From: Bacteroidales bacterium
Lineage (GTDB): Bacteria; Bacteroidota; Bacteroidia; Bacteroidales; B18-G4
Direction: 5' to 3'
DNA length: 9,062 nucleotides
NCBI GenBank assembly: GCA_023145125.1
Contig: JAGLEK010000322.1
Location: 1 to 9,062 of the forward strand
Shown here: piece after piece, positions 1 through 5,834 of the stretch
Layout of the letters: each line of letters starts with the position of its first letter
Position numbering within the stretch: the first letter of the stretch is position 1
The notes under the pieces: generated by a model
What the model saw: the letters and a program-made list of their open reading frames with translations, nothing else
What the model was told of the DNA's origin: nothing
Databases searched by the model: none
Translations under genes and position numbers: made by a program

Positions 1-566
1 GCCTCGGTGAGTTTGATGTCCTGGTGGGTGTCAACTTGCTTAGAGAAGGACTTGACCTTCCTGAAGTAGCCCTGGTAGCTATTCTCGATGCCGACAAGGA
101 AGGTTTTCTGCGTTCGGAAAGATCGCTCACACAAACAGCCGGCCGCGCTGCCAGAAACCTTGAAAGCAAGGTGATCATGTATGCTGACAAGATCACTGAT
201 TCAATGCAAAAAACCATTGATGAAACAGACAGAAGAAGAAGCATACAGCTCAAATACAATGAAAAGCACAAGATAATACCAACCTCTATCAAAAAATCAG
301 TAGAAGCCATAATGGGACAAACTGCAGTGGCAGATGCACTGAAAAAAGAAAAGCATGCATACATTGAAAAAGGAGACAAGGATATCGCAGCCGATCCTGT
401 GATTAAATATATGGACCAACATCAACTTGAAAAGGCCATATATAAAACAAGAAAAGAAATTGAAGGCGTAGTCAAAGACCTGAATTTTGTTGAAGCCGCA
501 CGGCTGCGCGATGAAATGATGGAAATGGAGAAGTTATTGGCCCAAATGAAAAGCGAACAAGCATAG
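1..566 (+). CDS. uvrB: UvrABC excinuclease subunit B, C-terminal part (5' end outside window)
   Basis: This is the 3' end of uvrB, the helicase-like DNA damage-verification subunit of bacterial nucleotide excision repair, which passes damage from UvrA to UvrC. The reading frame is open from the first bases (first full codon at 3), so the gene begins upstream. About 187 residues are visible. They begin in helicase motif V (VGVNLLREGLDLPEV), followed by the hallmark AILDADKEGFLRSERS and motif VI QTAGRAARN. The C-terminal UVR motif (LEKAIYKTRKEIEG...NFVEAARLRDEM, about nt 426-536) is the coiled coil that contacts UvrC. The frame ends at TAG 564-566. E. coli UvrB has IGRAARN where this has AGRAARN; as far as I recall the alanine is common in Bacteroidota. 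The next gene, cysQ, starts 3 bp later on the same strand, so the two are probably cotranscribed. No sign of damage. Identification is very secure. Confidence 0.97.
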   Translation, partial: LGEFDVLVGVNLLREGLDLPEVALVAILDADKEGFLRSERSLTQTAGRAARNLESKVIMYADKITDSMQKTIDETDRRRSIQLKYNEKHKIIPTSIKKSVEAIMGQTAVADALKKEKHAYIEKGDKDIAADPVIKYMDQHQLEKAIYKTRKEIEGVVKDLNFVEAARLRDEMMEMEKLLAQMKSEQA

Positions 567-569
567 ATA

Positions 570-1388
570 ATGATTGAAGAAACAAGAATCAGGGATATCA
601 TGTGGGATGCTGTAAAAGCATCTGTCGAGGCAGGAATTGCCATCATGAAAGTATATGAAACAGATTTTTCTGTAAAAAACAAATCTGATAACAGTCCATT
701 GACCCTTGCGGACATGGAATCTCATACCATTATCAGCAGCATGCTTCAATCAACAGGCATACCGATTCTGAGTGAAGAGGGTAATGATATTGCATATGCT
801 GAGCGCAAGGAATGGAAAGTTTTCTGGCTGATTGACCCACTCGATGGCACCAAAGAGTTTGTTAACAGGAACGGTGATTTTACCGTTAATATCGCCCTGA
901 TCGAGAGTTCTTACCCGATAGCGGGAGTGATATACATACCCGTGGAGGATGTACTTTTTCTCGGCCTTCCCGGAAAGGAAGCCATGAAGTTTGAGAAAGT
1001 CATGAAGCATATCGATGCATGCCGGGATCTTGAAGACTTCCTGAGAACAGGCATACGACTTCCGCTTGTTCAGGATGAAAGGCCATATACTGTTGTATGC
1101 AGCCGGTCCCATATGTCGTCTGAAACAGAAACCTTCATAGAAGAGTTGAAAAACCTGCACGGGCAAATAGATTATGCATCACGGGGCAGTTCACTCAAGC
1201 TATGTATGATCGCAGAAGGTAAGGCAGACATATACCCTCGCTTCGCCCCTACCATGGAGTGGGATACAGCAGCGGGGCAGGCCATTGCCGAGGCTTCCGG
1301 AGCCGGGGTAGTACGTGCAGAAGACGGCAAGCGATTGCAATACAACAAAAATGAATTGCTAAACCCCTGGTTTATTGTTAAGCGTTAG
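570..1388 (+). CDS. cysQ: 3'(2'),5'-bisphosphate nucleotidase CysQ
   Basis: Member of the inositol monophosphatase superfamily, CysQ type. It removes the 3'-phosphate from PAP (3'-phosphoadenosine 5'-phosphate), recycling the by-product of sulfate assimilation and phosphopantetheine transfer. The 272-residue length is normal. Visible motifs in order: KSDNSPLTLADMESH (38-52), PILSEEG (65-71), WLIDPLDGTKEFVNRNGDF (86-104) and MEWDTAAGQAIAEASG (229-244). The expected metal ligands E69, D89, D92 and D232 are all present. The Asp-Pro-Leu-Asp-Gly-Thr-Lys-Glu-Phe form of the core motif favours CysQ over true inositol monophosphatases. The ATG at 570 lies 3 bp after the uvrB stop with no Shine-Dalgarno; an in-frame ATG at 600 would lose ten poorly conserved residues and cannot be excluded. 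The gene is followed by the hairpin at 1398-1430. Both CysQ and NrnA, coded nearby on the other strand, can act on 3'-phosphoadenosine nucleotides. Confidence 0.93.
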   Translation: MIEETRIRDIMWDAVKASVEAGIAIMKVYETDFSVKNKSDNSPLTLADMESHTIISSMLQSTGIPILSEEGNDIAYAERKEWKVFWLIDPLDGTKEFVNRNGDFTVNIALIESSYPIAGVIYIPVEDVLFLGLPGKEAMKFEKVMKHIDACRDLEDFLRTGIRLPLVQDERPYTVVCSRSHMSSETETFIEELKNLHGQIDYASRGSSLKLCMIAEGKADIYPRFAPTMEWDTAAGQAIAEASGAGVVRAEDGKRLQYNKNELLNPWFIVKR

Positions 1389-1397
1389 TTTTAAGAC

Positions 1398-1430
1398 AAA
1401 AAAAAAGCCCTCAACTTTCGTTAAGGGCTT
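1398..1430 (-). terminator. Intrinsic terminator of the minus-strand FKBP operon
   Basis: The arms AAGCCCT (1405-1411) and AGGGCTT (1424-1430) pair, and an inner AAC/GTT pair extends them. Read as minus-strand RNA, the stem is 11 continuous pairs with one U-G wobble, closed by a GAAA (GNRA) tetraloop and followed by a run of U (A-run 1398-1406 on the plus strand). Read as plus-strand RNA, the wobble becomes a C-A mismatch, the loop is UUUC, and no U-run follows at once. The element therefore fits a strong terminator for the FKBP gene ending at 1450 and at best a weak one for cysQ. Confidence 0.85.
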
Positions 1431-1449
1431 CATATACTATCTGTTTTTT

Positions 1450-2769
1450 CTATTGTGCATCTTCAACGCTGATCAGTTCAACGTCAAAAACGAGGGTTGA
1501 ATAGGGAGGTATCGTTCCCTTATCCTGAGATTTGTATCCAATTTCTGAAGGAATTACCAATGTGGCCTTACCACCTGTATTCATCATGGCAATGGCTTCG
1601 TCCCATCCTTTGATCACCTGACCAACGCCCAGGCGGAAGGAAAATGGTTCGCCCCTTTCCACGGAAGAATCAAATACAGTCCCATCCAGTAAACGGCCTG
1701 TATAGTGAACATTTACGGTCTTTCCCACCGTGGCTTGCTCGCCAGTGCCTTTTTCAGTTTCTATGTAATAAAGTCCCGACGCAGTAGGCGCAACTGTTAT
1801 CCCATTTGCCTGGAGGTAATTATCGCGGTCTGATTTTTCAGCATTTTTACGCTGATCTTCTATAGCCTGCTGCTGTGCCTGTTGTGCCAGCCTTTCCTTG
1901 TCAAATGCTTCTTTGGAACGCATGCTCACCAGCTCAACTTCATAAATAATGGTTGAATATGCCGGGATCATCTGTCCTTTAGCTTCAGCACCATAGGCAA
2001 TATGTTGAGGAACGATCAAAGTGGCTTTTCCGCCCTTCCTGAGCATTCCTACGCCTTCTTCAAGTCCCTTTGTGTCGAAACTCTGGCCATACTGATACTC
2101 AAATGGTTCACCCCTGTCGTTGGTGGAAAATATTTGCGTTCCATCCAGAAGTTTTACAGTAAGGTTCACGCTTACCATATCTTCAGCCTTGGGGTTTGCT
2201 CCGCTGCCCTTTTTCTCTTCGATAAAGATCAAACCCGATTCCAGTGGTTCAACAGTAATATTATTTGCTTCGATATAAGCTGCATATTCAACTTCAGCCT
2301 CAAGCCTTTTTGCCTCAAGTGCTTCTGCATCTTCTATCGCCTTTTGTTCGCTATTTACGAAGTCATGCAGCTTCACCTCAAAGGTCATGATGCTTCCCGG
2401 TGTGATAAAAGGAGGGAGCTCCGGAGCACGTGCAACAATAAGGTAAAAAGAATCAGCACTCATCCTGAAAGAAGCGCTATCGCCCCTGGACATCATCATA
2501 ATACCTTCAAAAAGGTCACCTGCGAAATAAGATGAATCCAGCGGGAAGGTCAGGCCACCGGGAATATTTTTGCTGTCAAACAGAACAGTGTCATCAGTTC
2601 CATAAAACATATCCAATGTGATAAAATCCCCTACATTGGGATTATCCCCCTCATTCTGAACATAAAATTTATATTCCAGTCCCGATTCGGCTACTTTATA
2701 GCTATCGTCACAAGACGCAATAAATAGTACGGCCAATGCAAAGACCGTCAGATTTTTTAAATACTTCAT
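1450..2769 (-). CDS. Three-domain FKBP-type peptidyl-prolyl isomerase lipoprotein
   Basis: Predicted exported lipoprotein with three consecutive FKBP folds, acting on prolyl bonds of periplasmic or surface proteins. The signal peptide ends in the lipobox IASC with acylated Cys20. Domain 1 (about 27-138) is degenerate: it keeps F64-D65 but lacks the usual AYG strand. Domain 2 (about 176-283) has GSGANPKAEDMVSVNLTVKLLDG, PQHIAYG and PAYSTIIYEVELVS, but Ser215 replaces the active-site Asp after Phe214, and Leu236 replaces the active-site Trp. Domain 3 (about 329-436) is canonical: VHYTGRLLDGTVFDSS, VIKGWDEAI (W389), IGYKS (Y412) and PPYSTLVFDVELI, so it is probably the catalytic one. Charged Ala/Gln/Glu-rich linkers at 140-165 and 285-318 look like helices or coiled coils between the domains. 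The gene is last in a minus-strand operon, 14 bp after gldI, and ends before a strong terminator. No Shine-Dalgarno is seen before the ATG. Confidence 0.93.
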   Translation of the reverse strand: MKYLKNLTVFALAVLFIASCDDSYKVAESGLEYKFYVQNEGDNPNVGDFITLDMFYGTDDTVLFDSKNIPGGLTFPLDSSYFAGDLFEGIMMMSRGDSASFRMSADSFYLIVARAPELPPFITPGSIMTFEVKLHDFVNSEQKAIEDAEALEAKRLEAEVEYAAYIEANNITVEPLESGLIFIEEKKGSGANPKAEDMVSVNLTVKLLDGTQIFSTNDRGEPFEYQYGQSFDTKGLEEGVGMLRKGGKATLIVPQHIAYGAEAKGQMIPAYSTIIYEVELVSMRSKEAFDKERLAQQAQQQAIEDQRKNAEKSDRDNYLQANGITVAPTASGLYYIETEKGTGEQATVGKTVNVHYTGRLLDGTVFDSSVERGEPFSFRLGVGQVIKGWDEAIAMMNTGGKATLVIPSEIGYKSQDKGTIPPYSTLVFDVELISVEDAQ

Positions 2770-2783
2770 TACAAATGTTTTAA

Positions 2784-3323
2784 TTAATTTGATTGTTTTA
2801 AATTCACTAATTCAATATCATATATTAAGGTGGTTTTAGCGGGGATCAAATTCCCATCCCCAACCAGGCCGTAAGCAAGGTGCGAAGGTATAATAAATTT
2901 TGCTTTGTCTCCAACATTCAGCAATAAAATACCTTCCTCCAAACCACTGATTACCTCTCCCTTGCCCATAATGAAAATCAAAGGCCCATTCTGTTGCGAG
3001 CTGTAAACCATATCCCCGGTGATAACCTTAATGGTATAGTTTATTGTAGCCAGCATTCCTTTTCTTGCCGGAATGCCATTTCCTTCTTCATAGATCATGT
3101 ATCGCAATCCGCTGCCACTCTCTTTCATATCCCATTTGTAACGGCGGAGAAAATCTTCAATATGCCGGTTTTCAGTCTTGACAACATGACGGTTAGCCTC
3201 TATCAGAGGTTCTTTATAATCCTTATTGTCAGGCCTGCTTGTTTTGGGCGCATCACCATTACAAGCACATAATAGCGATAATGCAATGATCATTAGCAGG
3301 GAATATAATGCCTGATTTTTCAT
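2784..3323 (-). CDS. gldI: GldI-like FKBP-type peptidyl-prolyl isomerase lipoprotein
   Basis: A 179-residue lipoprotein with one FKBP domain, resembling GldI, the gliding-motility-associated prolyl isomerase of Flavobacterium, here in a lineage where gliding is not shown. The signal peptide has a hydrophobic core (LLMIIALSLL) and lipobox LCAC with lipidated Cys21. The spacer EANRHVVKTENRHIEDFLRRYKW (42-64, a GldI-like helix) precedes the FKBP domain (about 70-175): SGLRYMIYEEGNG, GMLATINYTI, VISGLEEGILLL (Leu in place of the FKBP12 Trp), PSHLAYG and PAKTTLIYDIELV. The frame extends upstream to 3455, but that part overlaps nrnA and would bury the lipoprotein signal, so I chose the ATG at 3321-3323, 7 bp after the nrnA stop. 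An ATG at 3338 (MTDHH) is an alternative. The gene lies between nrnA and the three-domain FKBP gene and is probably cotranscribed with them. The isomerase class is certain; the GldI assignment is by resemblance and neighbourhood. Confidence 0.85.
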   Translation of the reverse strand: MKNQALYSLLMIIALSLLCACNGDAPKTSRPDNKDYKEPLIEANRHVVKTENRHIEDFLRRYKWDMKESGSGLRYMIYEEGNGIPARKGMLATINYTIKVITGDMVYSSQQNGPLIFIMGKGEVISGLEEGILLLNVGDKAKFIIPSHLAYGLVGDGNLIPAKTTLIYDIELVNLKQSN

Positions 3324-3330
3324 ATGGTGA

Positions 3331-4359
3331 TCAGTCATCTTCAATTTTAAGAAGTGACTCCTTGTATGTCGGCAAGAGTTCCTCCAGCTTAGCAATTGTG
3401 CTTTCGAAGGAATCAAAGGAATCACCACCGGCAGCATTCCTGTGCCCGCCGCCATTGAAGTGTGTTTTAGCTATTTCATTGACCGAAAATGCCCCTTTTG
3501 AGCGGAAAGAGAGGCGGATCTTTCCTTTACGTTCGGTGAGCAGAACGGCCATCACTATTCCTTTTATCGAAAGTGCGTAATTTACTATGCCTTCCGTATC
3601 TCCTACCCGGTAATTGAAGCGTGCGAGGTCTTTTTTGGATAATGAAATATAAGCTGTGGCATATTCAGGGCGGACTACCAGTTTTTCGCTCAATGAAAAG
3701 CCCAGCAGGCGAAGCCTGTCCTCAGAAAATGTGTCATATACTTTTCTGTGGATCCATTCAGCATCTATCCCTGTTTCGAGGAGCTTTGCAGTAACCTGGA
3801 AAGTATCCGGACGGTTACAGGCAAAACTGAATGAACCGGTATCAGTCATTATGCCAACAAAAAGGCATGTGGCAATATCTTTTGTAACAGAAGGTTTTTT
3901 AGAAGCCTCTGTGATAAAATTATAGATCAACTCCGCTGTTGATGAGGTTTGGGTCGTAGAATTTATGAATTCGAAGGCTTCCACCTCAGGCTCCGGATGG
4001 TGGTCGATCATTACCTTAGGGACTTCTGTTGCCTTCAGCAGCTCCTGCAGGCTTCCTGAGCGGTGAATCGCATTGTAATCAAGGCAAAATACCAGTTCAG
4101 CTTCTGCAAAAGCAGCTTTCCCACGCTTCCTGTCATCCTCAAAAACAATAATATGCTCATTTCCGGGAAGCCACGATATAAAGCCCGGGTACTTATTAGG
4201 CACTATCAGGCTGACATCTTTCCCGATCCCGTTAAAATAATGAAACAAAGCCAGTGAAGACCCAATGGCATCACCGTCAGGATTGGTATGTGTAGTAACA
4301 ATTATTTTTTTGCTACTGTCGATCAGTGCGAATAACTCAGATATATTATTAATTTTCAA
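3331..4359 (-). CDS. nrnA: DHH/DHHA1 phosphoesterase, NrnA-like (nanoRNase / pAp phosphatase), TTG start
   Basis: Bacterial NrnA-type DHH phosphoesterase that degrades short oligoribonucleotides and, in characterised relatives, dephosphorylates pAp. The 342 residues are typical. The DHH domain shows THTNPDGDAIGSSLA (23-37, ligands H24, D28, D30), LDYNAIHRSG (93-102, D94), IDHHPEPEVEAFEF (118-131, the DHH triad at 119-121) and GIMTDTGSFSF (169-179, D173). The DHHA1 domain has FNGGGHRNAAGG (301-312), which binds substrate. No ATG or GTG fits: the only methionines come far downstream (after residue 115), and upstream the frame stays open to a TGA near 4430 without an ATG. The TTG at 4357-4359 gives an N-terminus of family-typical length. 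It heads a minus-strand operon with gldI and the FKBP gene and is divergent from ndk. Confidence 0.93.
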   Translation of the reverse strand: MKINNISELFALIDSSKKIIVTTHTNPDGDAIGSSLALFHYFNGIGKDVSLIVPNKYPGFISWLPGNEHIIVFEDDRKRGKAAFAEAELVFCLDYNAIHRSGSLQELLKATEVPKVMIDHHPEPEVEAFEFINSTTQTSSTAELIYNFITEASKKPSVTKDIATCLFVGIMTDTGSFSFACNRPDTFQVTAKLLETGIDAEWIHRKVYDTFSEDRLRLLGFSLSEKLVVRPEYATAYISLSKKDLARFNYRVGDTEGIVNYALSIKGIVMAVLLTERKGKIRLSFRSKGAFSVNEIAKTHFNGGGHRNAAGGDSFDSFESTIAKLEELLPTYKESLLKIEDD

Positions 4360-4391
4360 AGAAAAATGTTTGCTATTGGAATAATGTGGTA

Positions 4392-4399
4392 CAAAAGTA
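4392..4399 (-). promoter_or_regulatory. Candidate -7 element for the nrnA-gldI-FKBP operon
   Basis: On the minus strand this reads TACTTTTG, a full match to the Bacteroidota -7 consensus TAnnTTTG. It lies 32 bp before the TTG start of nrnA, giving a short leader. I see no clear TTTG -33 element at the usual distance, so this is a weak call. Confidence 0.45.
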
Positions 4400-4442
4400 A
4401 CTAAAAGAGCGTTTGATAGATGTAACGTATGTCATATATTAT

Positions 4443-4450
4443 TATTTTTG
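4443..4450 (+). promoter_or_regulatory. Candidate -7 element for ndk
   Basis: Reads TATTTTTG, a full match to the Bacteroidota -7 consensus TAnnTTTG. It ends 27 bp before the ndk ATG at 4478, so the leader would be about 20 bases of AT-rich sequence without a Shine-Dalgarno. The nearest upstream TTTG (4412-4415) is 27 bp away, farther than usual, so the -33 element is uncertain. It faces the nrnA element at 4392-4399, making this a divergent promoter pair. Confidence 0.45.
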
Positions 4451-4477
4451 CGCATCATTAATTTAAATATTTACAAT

Positions 4478-4897
4478 ATGAGTGGAAATAAAACATTGAT
4501 CATGATTAAGCCGACAGCCGTGCGGAAAGCTTATATCGGCCCTATTATGGGCAAAATAGCTGAAGGAGGCTTTAAGATCAAAGCAATGAAATATACCTGT
4601 TTAAGCATAGAGCAGGCAAAAGCATTTTATGCAGTGCACAGTGAGCGGCCATTCTTTGGCGAACTGACCGAATTCATGTCGTCAGGGCCTATTGTAGCTG
4701 CTATCCTTGAAAAGGATAATGCCGTGGAAGAATGGCGTAATTTTATTGGTGCCACCAACCCGGCAGAAGCCGCAGAAGGCACTATCCGTAAGCTTTACGG
4801 GACTTCCCTGGGTGAAAATGCTGTACATGGATCCGACAGCGATGAAAATGCTGAGATAGAGGGTAACTTCTTCTTTTCAGCAACTGAACGATACTAA
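4478..4897 (+). CDS. ndk: Nucleoside diphosphate kinase
   Basis: Transfers the gamma phosphate of NTPs to NDPs through a phosphohistidine; cytosolic housekeeping enzyme. The product from the ATG at 4478 is 139 residues, the standard short Ndk length. Active-site residues are all visible: K11 (IKPTAV), Y51 (FYAVH), R87, T93 (GATNPAEAAEGT), R104, N114 and catalytic H117 in NAVHGSDSDENA. The usual KPDAV is KPTAV here, a mild change next to the ATP site. The frame is open upstream to a TTG at 4448, but that TTG is part of the promoter-like TATTTTTG, and the family starts at MSGNKTL, so 4478 is preferred. No Shine-Dalgarno; the upstream ATTTAAATATTTACAAT is AT-rich as is usual for this phylum. It ends 4 bp before the convergent XRE gene, with no terminator between them. 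Confidence 0.96.
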   Translation: MSGNKTLIMIKPTAVRKAYIGPIMGKIAEGGFKIKAMKYTCLSIEQAKAFYAVHSERPFFGELTEFMSSGPIVAAILEKDNAVEEWRNFIGATNPAEAAEGTIRKLYGTSLGENAVHGSDSDENAEIEGNFFFSATERY

Positions 4898-4901
4898 TTT
4901 A

Positions 4902-5342
4902 CTATTCAGGGGCATATTCACTAAATGTCCCGTCATGATAGAAAAAAACAATTTTATCAATTGTTTTAGAACCGGTGGCAGTCTTTCTGCTATCGGTTTT
5001 TCCTTTTCCTGATGGAACTCTGGCTTCCACCGGGGGCAAAACAGTAGTTTCAGAGATATTTTCCTCTCCTGAAAACAGATCCTCGCCTTTTTCATGTTCA
5101 GAATCCTGCCTTTCACCGGCATCAATTTTCTTATTATCCCACATTTCACCCTTACCGCTTATCAGCCAATCTGAATTTATGTCAGGATAGGTTTCTATTA
5201 TTTTGGTAATAAAATCCAGGCTTGGTTTATTCCTGCCCGACAAAACATGAGATACACTGGAGCGCTGTACACCGACCTCGTCGGCGAATTGAGATGCACT
5301 CATTTTCTTCATTTTCAGCAACTGGGATATCCTGTCAATCAT
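4902..5342 (-). CDS. XRE-family (Cro/CI-type) helix-turn-helix transcriptional regulator
   Basis: A 146-residue DNA-binding regulator. The N-terminal domain (about 1-62) has the five-helix Cro/CI fold: MIDRISQLLKMKKMSASQFADEVG, then the recognition region VQRSSVSHVLSGRNKPS (25-41) and the tail helix FITKIIETYPDINSDWLISGKGEMW. The middle (70-127) is charged, low in hydrophobic residues and probably disordered. The C-terminus ends in a short hydrophobic motif, IDKIVFFYHDGTFSEYAPE (128-146), which I have seen in similar Bacteroidota proteins and which may mediate oligomerisation. There is no peptidase domain, so it is not a LexA/CI-type self-cleaving repressor. The ATG at 5340-5342 is almost leaderless relative to the predicted promoter at 5349-5381. 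The intergenic region beyond it holds several near-palindromes that overlap this promoter, so autoregulation is the likely mode. Its target function is unknown; no phage genes lie nearby. Confidence 0.9.
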   Translation of the reverse strand: MIDRISQLLKMKKMSASQFADEVGVQRSSVSHVLSGRNKPSLDFITKIIETYPDINSDWLISGKGEMWDNKKIDAGERQDSEHEKGEDLFSGEENISETTVLPPVEARVPSGKGKTDSRKTATGSKTIDKIVFFYHDGTFSEYAPE

Positions 5343-5343
5343 C

Positions 5344-5434
5344 GTTTACAAAAGTAACATGCGTTAAACATAGTTTACAAATGTACAAAATAATTACATT
5401 ACATGTGTGACTAATTTTTGATTACAACTGTAAC
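5344..5434. promoter_or_regulatory. Array of four operator-like inverted repeats beside the XRE gene
   Basis: Four copies of a GWTTACAANTGTAAC-like near-palindrome follow one another: 5344-5358 GTTTACAAAAGTAAC (14/15 to the consensus), 5373-5387 GTTTACAAATGTACA (13/15), 5397-5411 CATTACATGTGTGAC (12/15) and 5420-5434 GATTACAACTGTAAC (15/15). Start-to-start distances are 29, 24 and 23 bp, the spacing typical of Cro/CI operator rows. The first two overlap the predicted -7 and -33 elements of the XRE promoter. Binding by the XRE protein coded next door is an inference. Part of the similarity of the first two could come from the promoter consensus itself. Confidence 0.6.
5349..5381 (-). promoter_or_regulatory. 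Predicted promoter of the XRE gene
   Basis: On the minus strand, TTTG (5381-5378) is followed after 21 bp by TACTTTTG (5356-5349), a good match to the Bacteroidota TTTG / TAnnTTTG promoter. The -7 element ends only 6 bp before the ATG at 5342, implying a leaderless or nearly leaderless mRNA. A second -7-like TACATTTG lies at 5378-5385 and could give a leader of about 30 bases, but has no clear -33 element. Confidence 0.5.
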
Positions 5435-5525
5435 ATCTCATGAGTCGTTATCTCACATAGTTAACACCCTGTTATTCTGCCTTATAAATAGTATTTAAAT
5501 TTGATCACTGCTAATCCCATATCAT

Positions 5526-5540
5526 TAAAGTAATACTTTA
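5526..5540. repeat. 15-bp palindrome TAAAGTA-A-TACTTTA
   Basis: Two 7-base arms, TAAAGTA (5526-5532) and TACTTTA (5534-5540), are perfectly inverted around one A. It is unlike the GWTTACAANTGTAAC family and may be a binding site for a different regulator, or chance in AT-rich DNA. Confidence 0.35.
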
Positions 5541-5606
5541 TATATTAACTATAACTAACTGAATTAGAATCTTATAATTCCTATTTATTGTTGATATTCC
5601 AAGGTA

Positions 5607-5621
5607 ATTTACAATTGTTAA
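5607..5621 (+). promoter_or_regulatory. Operator-like near-palindrome, mid-intergenic copy
   Basis: Reads ATTTACAATTGTTAA, 12 of 15 to the consensus GWTTACAANTGTAAC, with the CAATTG centre intact. It stands 173 bp beyond the four-site array, in the half of the gap nearer the barrel gene. Confidence 0.4.
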
Positions 5622-5644
5622 TTATGTGTTCCGGATATTAATTT

Positions 5645-5659
5645 GATACATTGGTAAAC
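5645..5659 (-). promoter_or_regulatory. Operator-like near-palindrome, reverse orientation
   Basis: On the minus strand it reads GTTTACCAATGTATC, 13 of 15 to the consensus GWTTACAANTGTAAC. It begins 38 bp after the start of the preceding copy. Confidence 0.35.
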
Positions 5660-5700
5660 AAATCTTTAATGCTCTGTATTACTGATTGTTAATTGACTAT

Positions 5701-5715
5701 GTTTACAATTGTAAC
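5701..5715 (+). promoter_or_regulatory. Perfect operator-like palindrome upstream of the barrel gene
   Basis: Reads GTTTACAATTGTAAC, a full match to the consensus built from the array beside the XRE gene, with a perfect 12-bp palindrome TTACAATTGTAA at 5703-5714. It lies about 120 bp before the barrel gene ATG and about 85 bp before its predicted promoter, so it could let the XRE protein act on that gene, by activation or looping. It differs from the copy at 5344-5358 at a single base. Confidence 0.5.
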
Positions 5716-5802
5716 CCTGATTCAAGACAGAGCTACATTGACTCAATTTTTATTGTTTTGAGCATGCTAAGGCTAAGTTTTTTGGTATCAGTAATTTTCA
5801 TA

Positions 5803-5834
5803 TTTGCGATCCGTTTTTGGAATGTTTAAATTTG
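5803..5834 (+). promoter_or_regulatory. Predicted promoter of the outer membrane barrel gene
   Basis: TTTG (5803-5806) is followed after 20 bp by TAAATTTG (5827-5834), matching the Bacteroidota TTTG / TAnnTTTG promoter. The -7 element ends 4 bp before the ATG at 5839, so transcription would begin at or within a few bases of the start codon. The mRNA would be leaderless, or the real start may be further downstream (in-frame ATG at 5884). Confidence 0.45.

Noticed and set aside
750..1166. 138-codon open frame on the minus strand
   Set aside because: Antisense to cysQ, which has all catalytic motifs; no family resemblance.
1405..1430. Strong bidirectional terminator serving cysQ equally
   Set aside because: On the plus strand the stem has a C-A mismatch and no immediate U-run, so only the minus-strand reading is strong.
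2002..2535. 177-codon open frame on the plus strand
   Set aside because: Lies wholly antisense to the three-domain FKBP gene, whose domains are clear; the translation has no recognisable motif.
3324..3455. N-terminal extension of gldI to 3455
   Set aside because: It overlaps the conserved 3' end of nrnA by about 125 bp and would place extra residues before the lipoprotein signal peptide.
4448..4477. Upstream TTG start of ndk
   Set aside because: The TTG is part of a TATTTTTG promoter-like element, and family members begin at MSGNKTL-like sequence.
4902..5342. Prophage remnant around the CI-like regulator
   Set aside because: No integrase, attachment repeat or phage structural gene; neighbours are housekeeping genes and the protein resembles conserved chromosomal Bacteroidota regulators.
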